Below, piece by piece: positions 46,885 to 54,994 of a stretch of 64,000 nucleotides of DNA. Under the pieces are notes generated by a model that ran no database searches, had not been told where the DNA came from, and saw nothing but the letters and a program-made list of their open reading frames with translations. This stretch comes from Marinobacter koreensis (GTDB lineage: Bacteria; Pseudomonadota; Gammaproteobacteria; Pseudomonadales; Oleiphilaceae): NCBI RefSeq assembly GCF_023156285.1, contig NZ_JAKZAJ010000004.1, positions 465,064 through 529,063 on the forward strand, written 5' to 3'. The position numbers and the translations under genes are program-made. How positions within the stretch are numbered: position 1 is the stretch's first letter; each line of letters opens with the position of its first letter.

Positions 46885-47456
46885 CGTTTTCTGTTTTGGG
46901 GCGTACCAGTGTTCTGAGTGCTGTCCTGGTATTTGCCGGCTGCGCCAGTGGCCCAGGGTCCATTTATGTTCCTGTCGGGGAGCAGCCGACTCAGGCACCC
47001 GAGCCGCCGAAGGCAAACACTGACGACGCTCCGGATTCCCGGGTCTGGCGCAAGAGTGAGCAGCCGGACGAGCCGGCCCAGCCCGAGACGGAGCGCGACT
47101 CCTCATCGCCGAGCTACAGTGCCTCGGGAGATACCCTGTCTCCTGCCGCACTGAGCCTGGTGCGCCAGGCTGATAACTTGCTGGCCTCTGGCGATACCCG
47201 CGGAGCCATTGCCCGCCTGGAACGGGCGCAACGGATCGCGCCTCGCTCGGCCGAGGTGTACTTCAAGCTGTCGCAAGCCTATGTTGCTGCTGATCAGTTG
47301 GGAAGCGCCGAACAGTTTACCCTCAAGGGATTGTCGCTGGCGGGAGATAACGCGAGATTGCAGAGAGCCGGCTGGTTGCTGCTGGCGGATATCCGGCGCG
47401 CCCGCGGTAATGTCGCCGGCGCCGATCAGGCGGAAGCTCGCGCGGCAGCCCTGTAG
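46881..47456 (+). CDS. TPR-containing lipoprotein coupled to mrcB
   Basis: A 191-residue protein with a lipoprotein signal ending VFAGC (Cys at residue 21), a low-complexity Pro/Glu/Ser linker (about 25-95) and a C-terminal tetratricopeptide region (about 100-190, LVRQADNLLASGDTRGAIARLERAQRIAP). The start ATGA overlaps the mrcB stop, so it is translated together with PBP1b. A role as outer-membrane activator or partner of PBP1b is suggested by this coupling but not by sequence similarity. Confidence 0.85.
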   Translation: MTFSVLGRTSVLSAVLVFAGCASGPGSIYVPVGEQPTQAPEPPKANTDDAPDSRVWRKSEQPDEPAQPETERDSSSPSYSASGDTLSPAALSLVRQADNLLASGDTRGAIARLERAQRIAPRSAEVYFKLSQAYVAADQLGSAEQFTLKGLSLAGDNARLQRAGWLLLADIRRARGNVAGADQAEARAAAL

Positions 47457-47465
47457 GCGGGAACG

Positions 47466-47489
47466 AAAAAGCCCCTGCGCAAGGGCAGG
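47466..47489 (-). terminator. Terminator of the DUF4382 lipoprotein gene
   Basis: CCTGC/GCAGG stem (47474-47489) within a larger GC-rich fold, followed by GGC and a run of T on the minus strand (47470-47466). Confidence 0.6.
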
Positions 47490-47517
47490 AGCAATCAGGG
47501 GGTCTTCACTTTTCTTA

Positions 47518-48450
47518 TCAGGGGGTCAGTGGAAAGCTGTCTGCCTGCGTTTTCTCGCCTGCAACCACAGAGACGGTCTGTTTGTCCTCGAACTTTACCG
47601 TGTCGTCGGTGGTTTCGTTATCGTCCAGCTGGCAGGTATAGCTGATCGTATAGTCACCCTCGGTCAGATAGGCGGCGGTGTAGGTGTATATCCCTTTGCT
47701 GTCATCGTATTTGACGGGGACTGTCATCAGGGGGCCGCCTTCGGTTTCGACGTTCACATCGGTAGGAGTGATGTCCGCGCCCTGGTAAACATAGACCGAG
47801 CCGGTGTAACCTTCGGAAACGCCCTCACAATCCTGGTTCTGATTGATGGTTGCAAAATCGACGTCACCCGTAATCGAACCCGTCTCCAGAGTATTGGTCA
47901 GCCGGAGCGACGGCTTCAGCAGATAATCCGCCAGGGATTGCCCTTGCGGATTCACGATGGACTTCGCCACGTTGAAGTCGATGGTGAAATCCGTGGTGGT
48001 GTCCGCCGCAACGATGAAATTACCCTTGAGCTTCAGACCGCTCTGCTCGCCAGACGGTATGGCGAGGCTTTTGTGCTCGTCCGGCTTGGAAGCTGTGGCG
48101 ACAAATGTCCTGTTGGGATCGGTATCCACCATCAGGCGGAGTTCGGTGTAATCGCCGGCCGGTACTTCCTCGTCCGTAATGAGCGGTTCGGACATGCCAC
48201 CCTGAAGGTCCAGCAGGTTCCAGGTTTTGGGCTGGTCAAAGGTGAACTCGACCCACTCGCCGTCCTCGTGCTTCAGGCGAATCCCGGTGAAGGCGACAGT
48301 GACATCGGTAAATTCCATGGCCGGCGCATCGGTCATGTTGAACGAGACGGTGCCGGTAGAACCTGAGGCACTGCCATCACCTCCGCCACCGCACGCGGCT
48401 ACGCCTGCGGCCAGCGCCGACACTGCAAACATTTGCATGGAACGCTTCAT
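47518..48450 (-). CDS. DUF4382 domain lipoprotein
   Basis: A 310-residue protein with a lipoprotein signal ending GVAAC (Cys at about residue 20) followed by a Gly/Ser linker. The DUF4382 domain (about 32-175) opens with VSFNMTDAPAMEFTDVTVAFTGI and continues with WNLLDLQGG; a second beta-rich part covers GDVDFATINQ to the end and looks like a carboxypeptidase-regulatory-like fold. The ATG at 48450 is chosen because GGAGG is 5-6 bases upstream. Function unknown; these proteins are exported and often occur in several copies. The gene is divergent from the ECF sigma factor operon. Confidence 0.82.
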   Translation of the reverse strand: MKRSMQMFAVSALAAGVAACGGGGDGSASGSTGTVSFNMTDAPAMEFTDVTVAFTGIRLKHEDGEWVEFTFDQPKTWNLLDLQGGMSEPLITDEEVPAGDYTELRLMVDTDPNRTFVATASKPDEHKSLAIPSGEQSGLKLKGNFIVAADTTTDFTIDFNVAKSIVNPQGQSLADYLLKPSLRLTNTLETGSITGDVDFATINQNQDCEGVSEGYTGSVYVYQGADITPTDVNVETEGGPLMTVPVKYDDSKGIYTYTAAYLTEGDYTISYTCQLDDNETTDDTVKFEDKQTVSVVAGEKTQADSFPLTP

Positions 48451-48583
48451 ACAACCTCCGTGGTATTTTGGTTGATATATCACTTACTCCACGATGCAGG
48501 CGGACTGAGAGTTCCTTCTGTCTTGATTAACCTTTTCTCATGGAAATGACGGGCTCAGCCGTTGGTTGGTCGTCAGAGGCGAT

Positions 48584-48609
48584 GCAACCTGATGCGCTAC
48601 TGGTATAGA
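48584..48609 (+). promoter_or_regulatory. Possible promoter of the ECF sigma operon
   Basis: GCAACC (48584-48589) and TATAGA (48604-48609) are 14 bases apart, close to the ATG at 48632. The -35 differs from a sigma-70 site; it could be an autoregulated ECF promoter, but the spacing is short. Confidence 0.25.
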
Positions 48610-48631
48610 CTTGCCGATCAATCAGCGAACC

Positions 48632-49237
48632 ATGCGAGTAGTGACGAGTTTGTCGATTCTTCCCTTTAAGCCCAGCAAAAAGAGACGATTTGAAGCGCTC
48701 ATCCAGCCCCATCTGGAGGGTATGTATCGTTTCGCCTACCGTCTTTCCGGCCAGCAGCAGGATGCAGAAGATCTGGTTCAGGATGTGGTCTGCAAGCTCT
48801 ACCCGAAACTTGAGGAGTTGGAGTCGGTCGAACAACTGAGACCCTGGCTGAACCGGGTACTCTACCGGCATTTTATTGACCAGGTCCGTCGGAAGGGGCG
48901 GCAGGGTGATCGGCCCCTTAGTGAGTTGGTTGAAGCCGACAGTCAGGCCGACTGGCTCGACAGTCTGGAAGCCGACGAAGCGGGTCCTCCCTTGTTGTTG
49001 GAACAGTCGCGCCTGGGGCCGGTGCTCGACCTGGCCATGGCCAGCCTGGACCCGGATCAGAGAACACTGATCCTGCTTCACGATGTGGACGGATGGCGGC
49101 AGGAAGATATCGCGGAAATCCTGGATATACCGCTCGGTACGGTCAAATCGCGGCTGCATCGTATCCGTGCCGCCCTGAGAAAAAAACTTCAGCGGCAGTT
49201 GGAACCCGAATCCGCCCCGCGTCGTGTGGAGGAATGA
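48632..49237 (+). CDS. ECF-type RNA polymerase sigma factor
   Basis: A 201-residue sigma factor with only regions 2 and 4. Region 2 contains RFAYRLSGQQQDAEDLVQDVVCKLY (about 31-55), and region 4 has DVDGWRQEDIAEILDIPLGTVKSRLHRIRAALRKKL (about 148-184). The start is uncertain: ATG at 48632 is taken, TTG at 48611 is also open, and neither has a clear ribosome binding site. The next gene, 4 bases after the stop, encodes a zinc-finger anti-sigma factor. Regulated genes cannot be read from the sequence, but the downstream secreted proteins are the obvious candidates. Confidence 0.9.
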   Translation: MRVVTSLSILPFKPSKKRRFEALIQPHLEGMYRFAYRLSGQQQDAEDLVQDVVCKLYPKLEELESVEQLRPWLNRVLYRHFIDQVRRKGRQGDRPLSELVEADSQADWLDSLEADEAGPPLLLEQSRLGPVLDLAMASLDPDQRTLILLHDVDGWRQEDIAEILDIPLGTVKSRLHRIRAALRKKLQRQLEPESAPRRVEE

Positions 49238-49241
49238 GGTG

Positions 49242-49925
49242 ATGAATATGTCCTGTCGGGAAACACGCGAAAGCCTTGCGGCTTATCTTGATAACGAACT
49301 GTCGGACCGGTTGGCCAGGCAGATCTCCGAGCATTTGAGTGTCTGCTCCTCCTGTAGTGACGCACTCGAAAATGAACGCTGCCTGCGTGCCGGGCTGGCG
49401 GAAGGATATGCCGTGCCTGCGCCATCGCCTGATTTTGAAACCCGTGTGTTGCGGGCTGCGACCCAGGGATCGCCGGAGCACGGGCGCTGGAGCCACCGGG
49501 TACTCGGGGGTGCAGTTGCTGCAGCGCTCGCGCTGGGTATTTCTGTGGGCGTGTTCCTGAACGGCGACCGGCAGGCAGCCCCTCAGACACCATCCTCGCT
49601 GGCTGATGCGTCGTCGGAATCGGCGGTGTTCCAGCCGGTTGAGAAGACGGTTCGGCTTGCCTTCAGCTCGGGGCAGGCGCTGGATGATGTGACCCTGACT
49701 CTGGAATTGCCGCCCAATGTCGAGATTGCATCCTGGCCGGGGCGCCATGAACTGAGCTGGAAAGTCAGTCTCGATGCTGGTGAGAATGTGTTGGCTTTGC
49801 CTCTCAAGGTTCTATTCCCGGGGGCGGGTCAGCTGGTTGCGCATCTCAATACCGGTGGCCAGCAGAAGAGCTTTCGGGTTGATATTCCGACGGTAGAGAA
49901 AGGTAAAGAGGTTCCTGCATCATGA
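49242..49925 (+). CDS. Membrane anti-sigma factor with zf-HC2 domain
   Basis: A 227-residue protein whose N-terminus has the zinc-binding anti-sigma motif H-x3-C-x2-C (EHLSVCSSC, about 33-41), preceded by CRETRESLAAYLDNELS. One membrane segment follows at about 87-106 (VLGGAVAAALALGISVGVFL), and the C-terminal part is periplasmic and beta-rich (LAFSSGQALDDVTLTLELPPN). It should hold the ECF sigma factor at the inner membrane. ATG at 49242 and 49248 are both possible. It overlaps the next gene by ATGA. Confidence 0.9.
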   Translation: MNMSCRETRESLAAYLDNELSDRLARQISEHLSVCSSCSDALENERCLRAGLAEGYAVPAPSPDFETRVLRAATQGSPEHGRWSHRVLGGAVAAALALGISVGVFLNGDRQAAPQTPSSLADASSESAVFQPVEKTVRLAFSSGQALDDVTLTLELPPNVEIASWPGRHELSWKVSLDAGENVLALPLKVLFPGAGQLVAHLNTGGQQKSFRVDIPTVEKGKEVPAS

Positions 49926-50335
49926 AATGGTATCTGACGGCTGCAATCGCGGGTGTGTTGGCAACGGGACAGGCCCACGCGGGAGATGACCTGGATGTGA
50001 CCATGCGGATGGTGCTCGACGATCAGGATCTGACCCAATCGGTCGTGCGCGAAATTCAGCTCCCCGAACCACCCGTCGCGGACCAGGTAGCACCGTCTGC
50101 CAGGGATAACGCCGGATCGGGACTGGAATCGGCCCAGGATGCCAGAGATCAGGGACGGGCGTTTGGCCAGGAAATGTCGGATCACGCCAGGGAGTCTGCG
50201 AATATGGCAAAGGACCTGCCAGACAAGCCCGACGTCCCGTCGGCGAACCCTGAACGGCCTGAGCGCCCGGATTTGCCAGCGGCCGTGGATGAGATCCGCG
50301 ACAAGCTGCCGGAGGTTGCCCGGCCCGGGGATTGA
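49922..50335 (+). CDS. Exported hypothetical protein of the ECF operon
   Basis: A 137-residue protein with a clear signal peptide (MKWYLTAAIAGVLATGQAHA, cleavage after residue 20). The mature part is hydrophilic, with DDLDVTMRMVLDDQD at the start and a Pro-rich end (KPDVPSANPERPERPDLP). No known domain. It is coupled to the anti-sigma gene by a 4-base overlap, so it belongs to the sigma operon. A periplasmic role in sensing is a guess. Confidence 0.7.
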   Translation: MKWYLTAAIAGVLATGQAHAGDDLDVTMRMVLDDQDLTQSVVREIQLPEPPVADQVAPSARDNAGSGLESAQDARDQGRAFGQEMSDHARESANMAKDLPDKPDVPSANPERPERPDLPAAVDEIRDKLPEVARPGD

Positions 50336-50449
50336 TCCGGCCTGTCGTAATGCGTTGGGCATTTTTTAGTTCAACCTGCTGTTATACTCTGCTTCATCGT
50401 CAAGGGTAGGTGTCGGTCTGGAGAGCGGCACCGCCTTTCCCTTTTCCGG

Positions 50450-51805
50450 ATGATGAACGGAGCACCTTTTTTGTTGGCCGTCCGCCTGTTCCCGTCACTG
50501 TTCCTTGGTTGCCTGATCCTGGCACTTTCCCCCTGTCTCGAGGCAAAGGCATCATCGGAGTCTTCGGCGACCGACCTGTTTCGTCAGGGCGTTCTTCTGT
50601 TCAATCAGGGCCGGCTTGCTGAAGCAAGGGATGTCCTTGAGCAGGCCAGGGAGGCGGGTCTGAATTCGAACACGCTGCACTATAACCTTGGCGTACTCTA
50701 TTACCGGCTTTCCGACTACGACGCCGCTGAACGTTCCTTCAAAAAGTTGTTGCCTACCCACGATGGCGCTCTGGCAAGGTACAACCTGGGCCTGGTGGCT
50801 CTGGCTCGTGAACAAAGAGCCCTGGCCCGGTCCTACTTTCAGACGGTTGCGCTTGAAGCCGACTCGGACAAACTCCAACGACTGGCCCGAATCAAGCTCG
50901 CTGAGCTGGGCGGAGCGATACCGCCAGATGCCGCGCCGAAATACCAGTCATACCTGTCGGTATCGGGTGGATACGACAGCAACATCGCCGGATTACCCGA
51001 GGCAGCACTGTCCCGGGATGGTGGAACCTTTCTGGAAGCGGTCGTCGCCGGGGGAACCCGGCTGAGCCAGGGCCGGTCTGGAATCTGGAACTTGCAGGGT
51101 GTTTATCTGGGCCGGCAATTTCCCTCTCATTCCGAATACGATGCCGATATGCTGCAGGGCAGGCTCTCCTGGTCCTCCCCCTGGGCTAATCGGACACTGC
51201 ATGGCAGCCTGCTGGTCAGCCAGTCCTGGTTCGGGCAGGATCCCTTTGAAACCCGGTATGGTGCTGAGGGAAGTGTGGTCAATCAGGGCTGTTTCGGTGG
51301 CGTGATGGATGACTGCGAGGCGGGCATTGCAGTGGCAAGAGTCCTGGCAAGTGATCCGTTCGAGGCCTACGATGGCCATTGGTACCGGGTGCGCGTTGGG
51401 GCTGAAAGGCGCATTGAGGACTGGACGCTGGAAGGGAAGTATCAGTGGGAGGTGAATGACCGCAAGGATCTGAGCGTCGGTTCCCAGTTCGTGAGCGTGT
51501 CACCGCACCACCACTCTCTCGATGCGGTGTTGAAATACCGGGTTCGGAGTGATCTTGCCCTGGGGGCGCAGGGGGGATTTCGGTTCAGTCGTTACGAGGA
51601 TCCCCATCGGTTACTGCAAGATGGCGTCCTCGTGGAAGAGCGTCGTATAGACCGACGCTGGGATCTGGGTGGTTTTGTTGAAAAAGCGCTGGACAGGCAA
51701 TGGCGCATCCGGGGCGAGTGGCAATATCGCGATACGGCCAGCAGCATCGAACGCTACACCTACCAGCGCCACACGGTAATGGTGACGCTGGAAGGGAGCT
51801 TCTGA
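50450..51805 (+). CDS. TPR protein with outer-membrane beta-barrel
   Basis: A 451-residue exported protein: signal peptide (about 1-33, ending LEAKA), tetratricopeptide repeats (about 40-160, including LFRQGVLLFNQGRLAEARDVLEQ and LHYNLGVLYYRLSDYDAAERSFKK), then a beta-rich region (about 175-451) that ends HTVMVTLEGSF with a C-terminal Phe, as in outer-membrane barrels. This two-part design resembles surface-lipoprotein assembly modifier (Slam)-type proteins and other TPR barrels. The start codons ATG-ATG at 50450/50453 are both possible. A TATACT (50383-50388) suggests a separate promoter. It converges with hemL. Confidence 0.82.
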   Translation: MMNGAPFLLAVRLFPSLFLGCLILALSPCLEAKASSESSATDLFRQGVLLFNQGRLAEARDVLEQAREAGLNSNTLHYNLGVLYYRLSDYDAAERSFKKLLPTHDGALARYNLGLVALAREQRALARSYFQTVALEADSDKLQRLARIKLAELGGAIPPDAAPKYQSYLSVSGGYDSNIAGLPEAALSRDGGTFLEAVVAGGTRLSQGRSGIWNLQGVYLGRQFPSHSEYDADMLQGRLSWSSPWANRTLHGSLLVSQSWFGQDPFETRYGAEGSVVNQGCFGGVMDDCEAGIAVARVLASDPFEAYDGHWYRVRVGAERRIEDWTLEGKYQWEVNDRKDLSVGSQFVSVSPHHHSLDAVLKYRVRSDLALGAQGGFRFSRYEDPHRLLQDGVLVEERRIDRRWDLGGFVEKALDRQWRIRGEWQYRDTASSIERYTYQRHTVMVTLEGSF

Positions 51806-51817
51806 ATACTGTGATGG

Positions 51818-53098
51818 CTAGAGTGTTGCCATCACCTTACGGGCCGCGGCAATCGTGTGTTCGATGTCATCGTCCGAGAGGGCTGCGCTGGTGAATCCTG
51901 CCTCAAATGCAGAGGGCGCCAGATATACCCCTTCCTGCAACATACCCTGGAAGAACTTCTTGAACCTTTCGACATCGCAGCCCATCACCTGATCAAAGCG
52001 GGTGACAGAGGCTTCCTCGGTGAAGAAAAAGCCGAACATGGCACCGGCACTCTGGACGGTCAGCGGGATCCCCGCTTCATCGGCTGCCGACTTGAGGCCG
52101 TCTCTGACCGCATTGGTCTTTTCTGTCAGTCGGTCATGGAACCCGGGTTCCGAGATGGCGTTCAGGGTGGTCAGGCCGGCCGTCATCGCCAGCGGGTTGC
52201 CGCTCAGTGTGCCGGCCTGGTAAACGGGCCCCAGGGGCGAGATGTGTTCCATGATTTCCCGCTTGCCACCGAATGCGCCCACCGGCAGCCCGCCGCCAAT
52301 AACCTTGCCCAGTGCCGTCAGGTCCGGCGTCACGTTGAACAGTCCCTGAGCCCCGCCAAGAGAAACCCGGAATCCGGTCATCACTTCGTCGAAGATCAGT
52401 ACCGTACCGTGTTCATCGCAGACCTCACGCAGGGCCTCAAGAAAACCGGGGACCGGCGGAATGCAGTTCATGTTGCCGGCAACCGGTTCGACAATGATTG
52501 CAGCGATGTCGTCGCCCATTTTCCGGAAGGTTTCCCGGACGCCATCGATGTCGTTGTAGGTGAGCGTCAGGGTGTGTTCCGCCAGACTGGCCGGAATGCC
52601 GGGTGAATTGGGCACACCCAGCGTGAGTGCGCCGGAGCCGGCTTTCACCAGAAGCGAATCGACGTGGCCGTGGTAGCAGCCCTCGAATTTGACGATCTTG
52701 TCCCGACCGGTATAGCCCCGGGCGAGGCGGATGGTGCTCATGGTGGCCTCGGTGCCGGAGTTGACCATACGGACGAGATCGATGGACGGCACCAGTTCGC
52801 ACACCTTTTTCGCCATCTCGGTTTCGATGGCGGTGGGTGCGCCATAGCCGACGCCAAGATCGACCTGCCGATGCAGCGCTTCTTTGATGCGGGGGTCGGA
52901 GTGTCCGAGGATCATCGGTCCCCAGGAACCGATGTAATCGATGTAGCGGCGGTCGTCCTCGTCAAACAGGTAGGCGCCTTCGGCGTGCTTGAAGAAGATC
53001 GGTGTGCCACCCACGCCTCGGAAGGCCCGAACCGGTGAGTTAACGCCACCGGGGATGTATTTCTGTGCCTGTTCGAACAGGGTTTCGGAGTGCGTCAT
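51818..53098 (-). CDS. hemL: Glutamate-1-semialdehyde 2,1-aminomutase
   Basis: A 426-residue PLP enzyme forming 5-aminolevulinate from glutamate-1-semialdehyde in the C5 heme pathway. [16 protein letters not shown] near 118, the segment [12 protein letters not shown] and the PLP lysine in [16 protein letters not shown] near 265 are intact. The ATG overlaps the thiE stop by 4 bases, so the heme and thiamine genes are linked. Full length. Confidence 0.97.
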   Translation of the reverse strand: MTHSETLFEQAQKYIPGGVNSPVRAFRGVGGTPIFFKHAEGAYLFDEDDRRYIDYIGSWGPMILGHSDPRIKEALHRQVDLGVGYGAPTAIETEMAKKVCELVPSIDLVRMVNSGTEATMSTIRLARGYTGRDKIVKFEGCYHGHVDSLLVKAGSGALTLGVPNSPGIPASLAEHTLTLTYNDIDGVRETFRKMGDDIAAIIVEPVAGNMNCIPPVPGFLEALREVCDEHGTVLIFDEVMTGFRVSLGGAQGLFNVTPDLTALGKVIGGGLPVGAFGGKREIMEHISPLGPVYQAGTLSGNPLAMTAGLTTLNAISEPGFHDRLTEKTNAVRDGLKSAADEAGIPLTVQSAGAMFGFFFTEEASVTRFDQVMGCDVERFKKFFQGMLQEGVYLAPSAFEAGFTSAALSDDDIEHTIAAARKVMATL

Positions 53099-53781
53099 GG
53101 TTGGGCTCCTGGTTTGCTGGAAATTGGGTAAAGTGGGTGATGGGTCGCGAACAGTTGACTGAATGCCCGCGCCCGATGCTCGATCTGGTCCGGTCCGCCT
53201 GAGAACAACCCGCCGACCACGGCGAGCATGTCTGCGCCAGCACGGATAAGTTCTGCGCCGTTTTCGGTTGTGACGCCTCCAATGGCGGTCAGTGGTCGCC
53301 CCAGCGACCTGGCGCGGGTCAGAACCTCCGGTGAGGCCTCGGGCGCGTCGGGCTTGGTGCCTGAGGTATAGAACCGCCCGAAGGCCAGGTAATCGGCACC
53401 ATCCGCCCGGGCTGCACTGGCGAGATCCAGGCTGGCGTGACAGGTAACGCCGATGATCGCCTGTTCGCCGAGCCGCGAGCGGGCCTCGGTGATGTCGCCG
53501 TCTTCCTGGCCGAGGTGAACACCGTCTGCACCTACCGTCCGTGCCAGTTCGACATCGTCGTTGATGATCAGCGGCACCCGTGCATTACGACATACCGACA
53601 GCAATGACCTTGCCTGACGGAGTCGCTCGGTTCGTGAAGAGGTCTTGTCCCGGTATTGTACCAGCACTGCGCCACCCCGCAGGGCCGCCTCTATGGCCGA
53701 TACCAGCTGGTCTGCCGGTGTCAGCGTGCTGTCGGTAATGGCATAGAGGCCCGGTCTGGAAATCGGTTTCAGCGTTCCCAC
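53095..53781 (-). CDS. thiE: Thiamine-phosphate synthase
   Basis: A 228-residue ThiE that joins the pyrimidine and thiazole parts of thiamine. Motifs include LYAITDS at the N-terminus, [38 protein letters not shown] (about 85-110) and [12 protein letters not shown]. The start is a GTG at 53781 with AGAGG 6 bases upstream (53788-53792), giving a 13-base overlap with thiD; the longer reading frame to 53973 lies within thiD and shows no family similarity. Confidence 0.94.
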   Translation of the reverse strand: MGTLKPISRPGLYAITDSTLTPADQLVSAIEAALRGGAVLVQYRDKTSSRTERLRQARSLLSVCRNARVPLIINDDVELARTVGADGVHLGQEDGDITEARSRLGEQAIIGVTCHASLDLASAARADGADYLAFGRFYTSGTKPDAPEASPEVLTRARSLGRPLTAIGGVTTENGAELIRAGADMLAVVGGLFSGGPDQIEHRARAFSQLFATHHPLYPISSKPGAQP

Positions 53782-54557
53782 TGAATGCCTCTGTCCGGAA
53801 CAGGCTGGCCCTTGCCGACGGCAAGCGCATGCAGTATCGCCCGGTGCACGTAATTCTGGGCCTGGGCGATTGCGGCACGGGCCGACAGGCCCATGGCCCG
53901 GCCGGCCGCGATCGCCGCCGCAAGAGTGCAGCCGGTGCCGTGGTATTCGCCCCCGATCCGTTCGATTTCCCATTGCATCGGGTCCGGTGCGTGATTATAC
54001 AGCCGATTCACGATGTGAACGCCGGTACCGTGGCCGCCGGTGGCCAGTACGGATCCGCAGCCGCGGTCCATCAGGTTCTGCGCAGCCCGGTCAGCATCTT
54101 CATCACCGCCGAGAATGGCAAGTTCCTCGCCATTTGGCGTGATCATCTCTGCCAGGGGGAACAACCGTTCCTTCATGGCCTTGATCAGCGCGTCGTCTGC
54201 CAGATCTCCGCCGCCGGCGGCCTTTATGACCGGATCGGTGATTACTGGCACGTCCGGGCGCTTTCTGAGGAACTCGACCACGACATCAACAATACCGGCG
54301 TTTCCCAGCGCGCCGGTCTTGATGGCGTGAATGGTTGAATCGTTCGCCACACAATCCAGTTGTTGCCGGATCAATTCCGCGTCCACTGGGCTGGCGCCAT
54401 ACACATTGCGAGTATCCTGCACCGTCAGGCAGGTCAGTACCGGAAGCGGGTGGCATCCAAGGGAAGTGATCGCCTGAATGTCTGCCTGGATGCCGGCGCC
54501 ACCTGAGGGATCCAGACCGGAAAGCACGAGAACCTGGGGGCGGGTATAACCTTCGAT
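53769..54557 (-). CDS. thiD: Hydroxymethylpyrimidine/phosphomethylpyrimidine kinase, probable ATC start
   Basis: A ThiD kinase of about 262 residues phosphorylating HMP and HMP-P for thiamine synthesis. LVLSGLDPSGGAGIQADI is the substrate-binding N-terminus, and GTGCTLAAAIAAGRAMG near the C-terminus holds the ATP/catalytic region. The first ordinary start, GTG at 54527, would cut off residues that match Pseudomonas ThiD (MNIYSRPVVLCLSG). An AAGGAG (54565-54570) stands exactly 7 bases before an in-frame ATC (54555-54557), and starting there gives the Pseudomonas length. The coordinates assume the ATC; use 54527 if only standard starts are accepted. Confidence 0.85.
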   Translation of the reverse strand: MEGYTRPQVLVLSGLDPSGGAGIQADIQAITSLGCHPLPVLTCLTVQDTRNVYGASPVDAELIRQQLDCVANDSTIHAIKTGALGNAGIVDVVVEFLRKRPDVPVITDPVIKAAGGGDLADDALIKAMKERLFPLAEMITPNGEELAILGGDEDADRAAQNLMDRGCGSVLATGGHGTGVHIVNRLYNHAPDPMQWEIERIGGEYHGTGCTLAAAIAAGRAMGLSARAAIAQAQNYVHRAILHALAVGKGQPVPDRGIQWER

Positions 54558-54568
54558 GACGGCACTCC

Positions 54569-54991
54569 TTAAAACGGTTTGACCACGGCCAGAATGACCA
54601 CGGCCAGAAGAATGAATACGGGCAACTCATTGAACCAGCGGTAGAAGACATGGCTCCGGGTGTTGCGATCATCCCGGAAAACCTTCACCAGGTGGCCGCA
54701 GTAAAAATGGTAGACAATCAGCAGGGCCACCAACGCGAGTTTTGCGTGAAGCCACCCCTGGCTGAGATAGCCGGATACATTGTAACTGATCAGCCAGATT
54801 CCGAGGGCCACGGTCGCGATCATGGACGGGGTTGTAATACCCCGATAGAGCTTGCGCTCCATGATCTTGAAACGTTCCCGACCGGCCTCATCCTCGCAGG
54901 CCGCGTGATACACGAATAACCGGGGCAGATAGAAAATGCCGGCGAACCAGCAAACCATGGCAATAATGTGGAAGGCTTTAACCCACAGCAT
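54569..54991 (-). CDS. hemJ: Protoporphyrinogen oxidase HemJ
   Basis: A 140-residue membrane protein with four hydrophobic segments of the HemJ family, which oxidises protoporphyrinogen IX in bacteria without HemG/HemY. Conserved features are the early His in WVKAFHIIAMVCWFAGIFYLPRLFVYH, KLYRGITTPSM near 47-57, and WLHAKLALV near 80. The thiD ribosome binding site overlaps its stop codon. Its presence next to hemL in the same operon fits a joint role in heme synthesis. Confidence 0.93.
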   Translation of the reverse strand: MLWVKAFHIIAMVCWFAGIFYLPRLFVYHAACEDEAGRERFKIMERKLYRGITTPSMIATVALGIWLISYNVSGYLSQGWLHAKLALVALLIVYHFYCGHLVKVFRDDRNTRSHVFYRWFNELPVFILLAVVILAVVKPF

Positions 54992-54994
54992 TCG

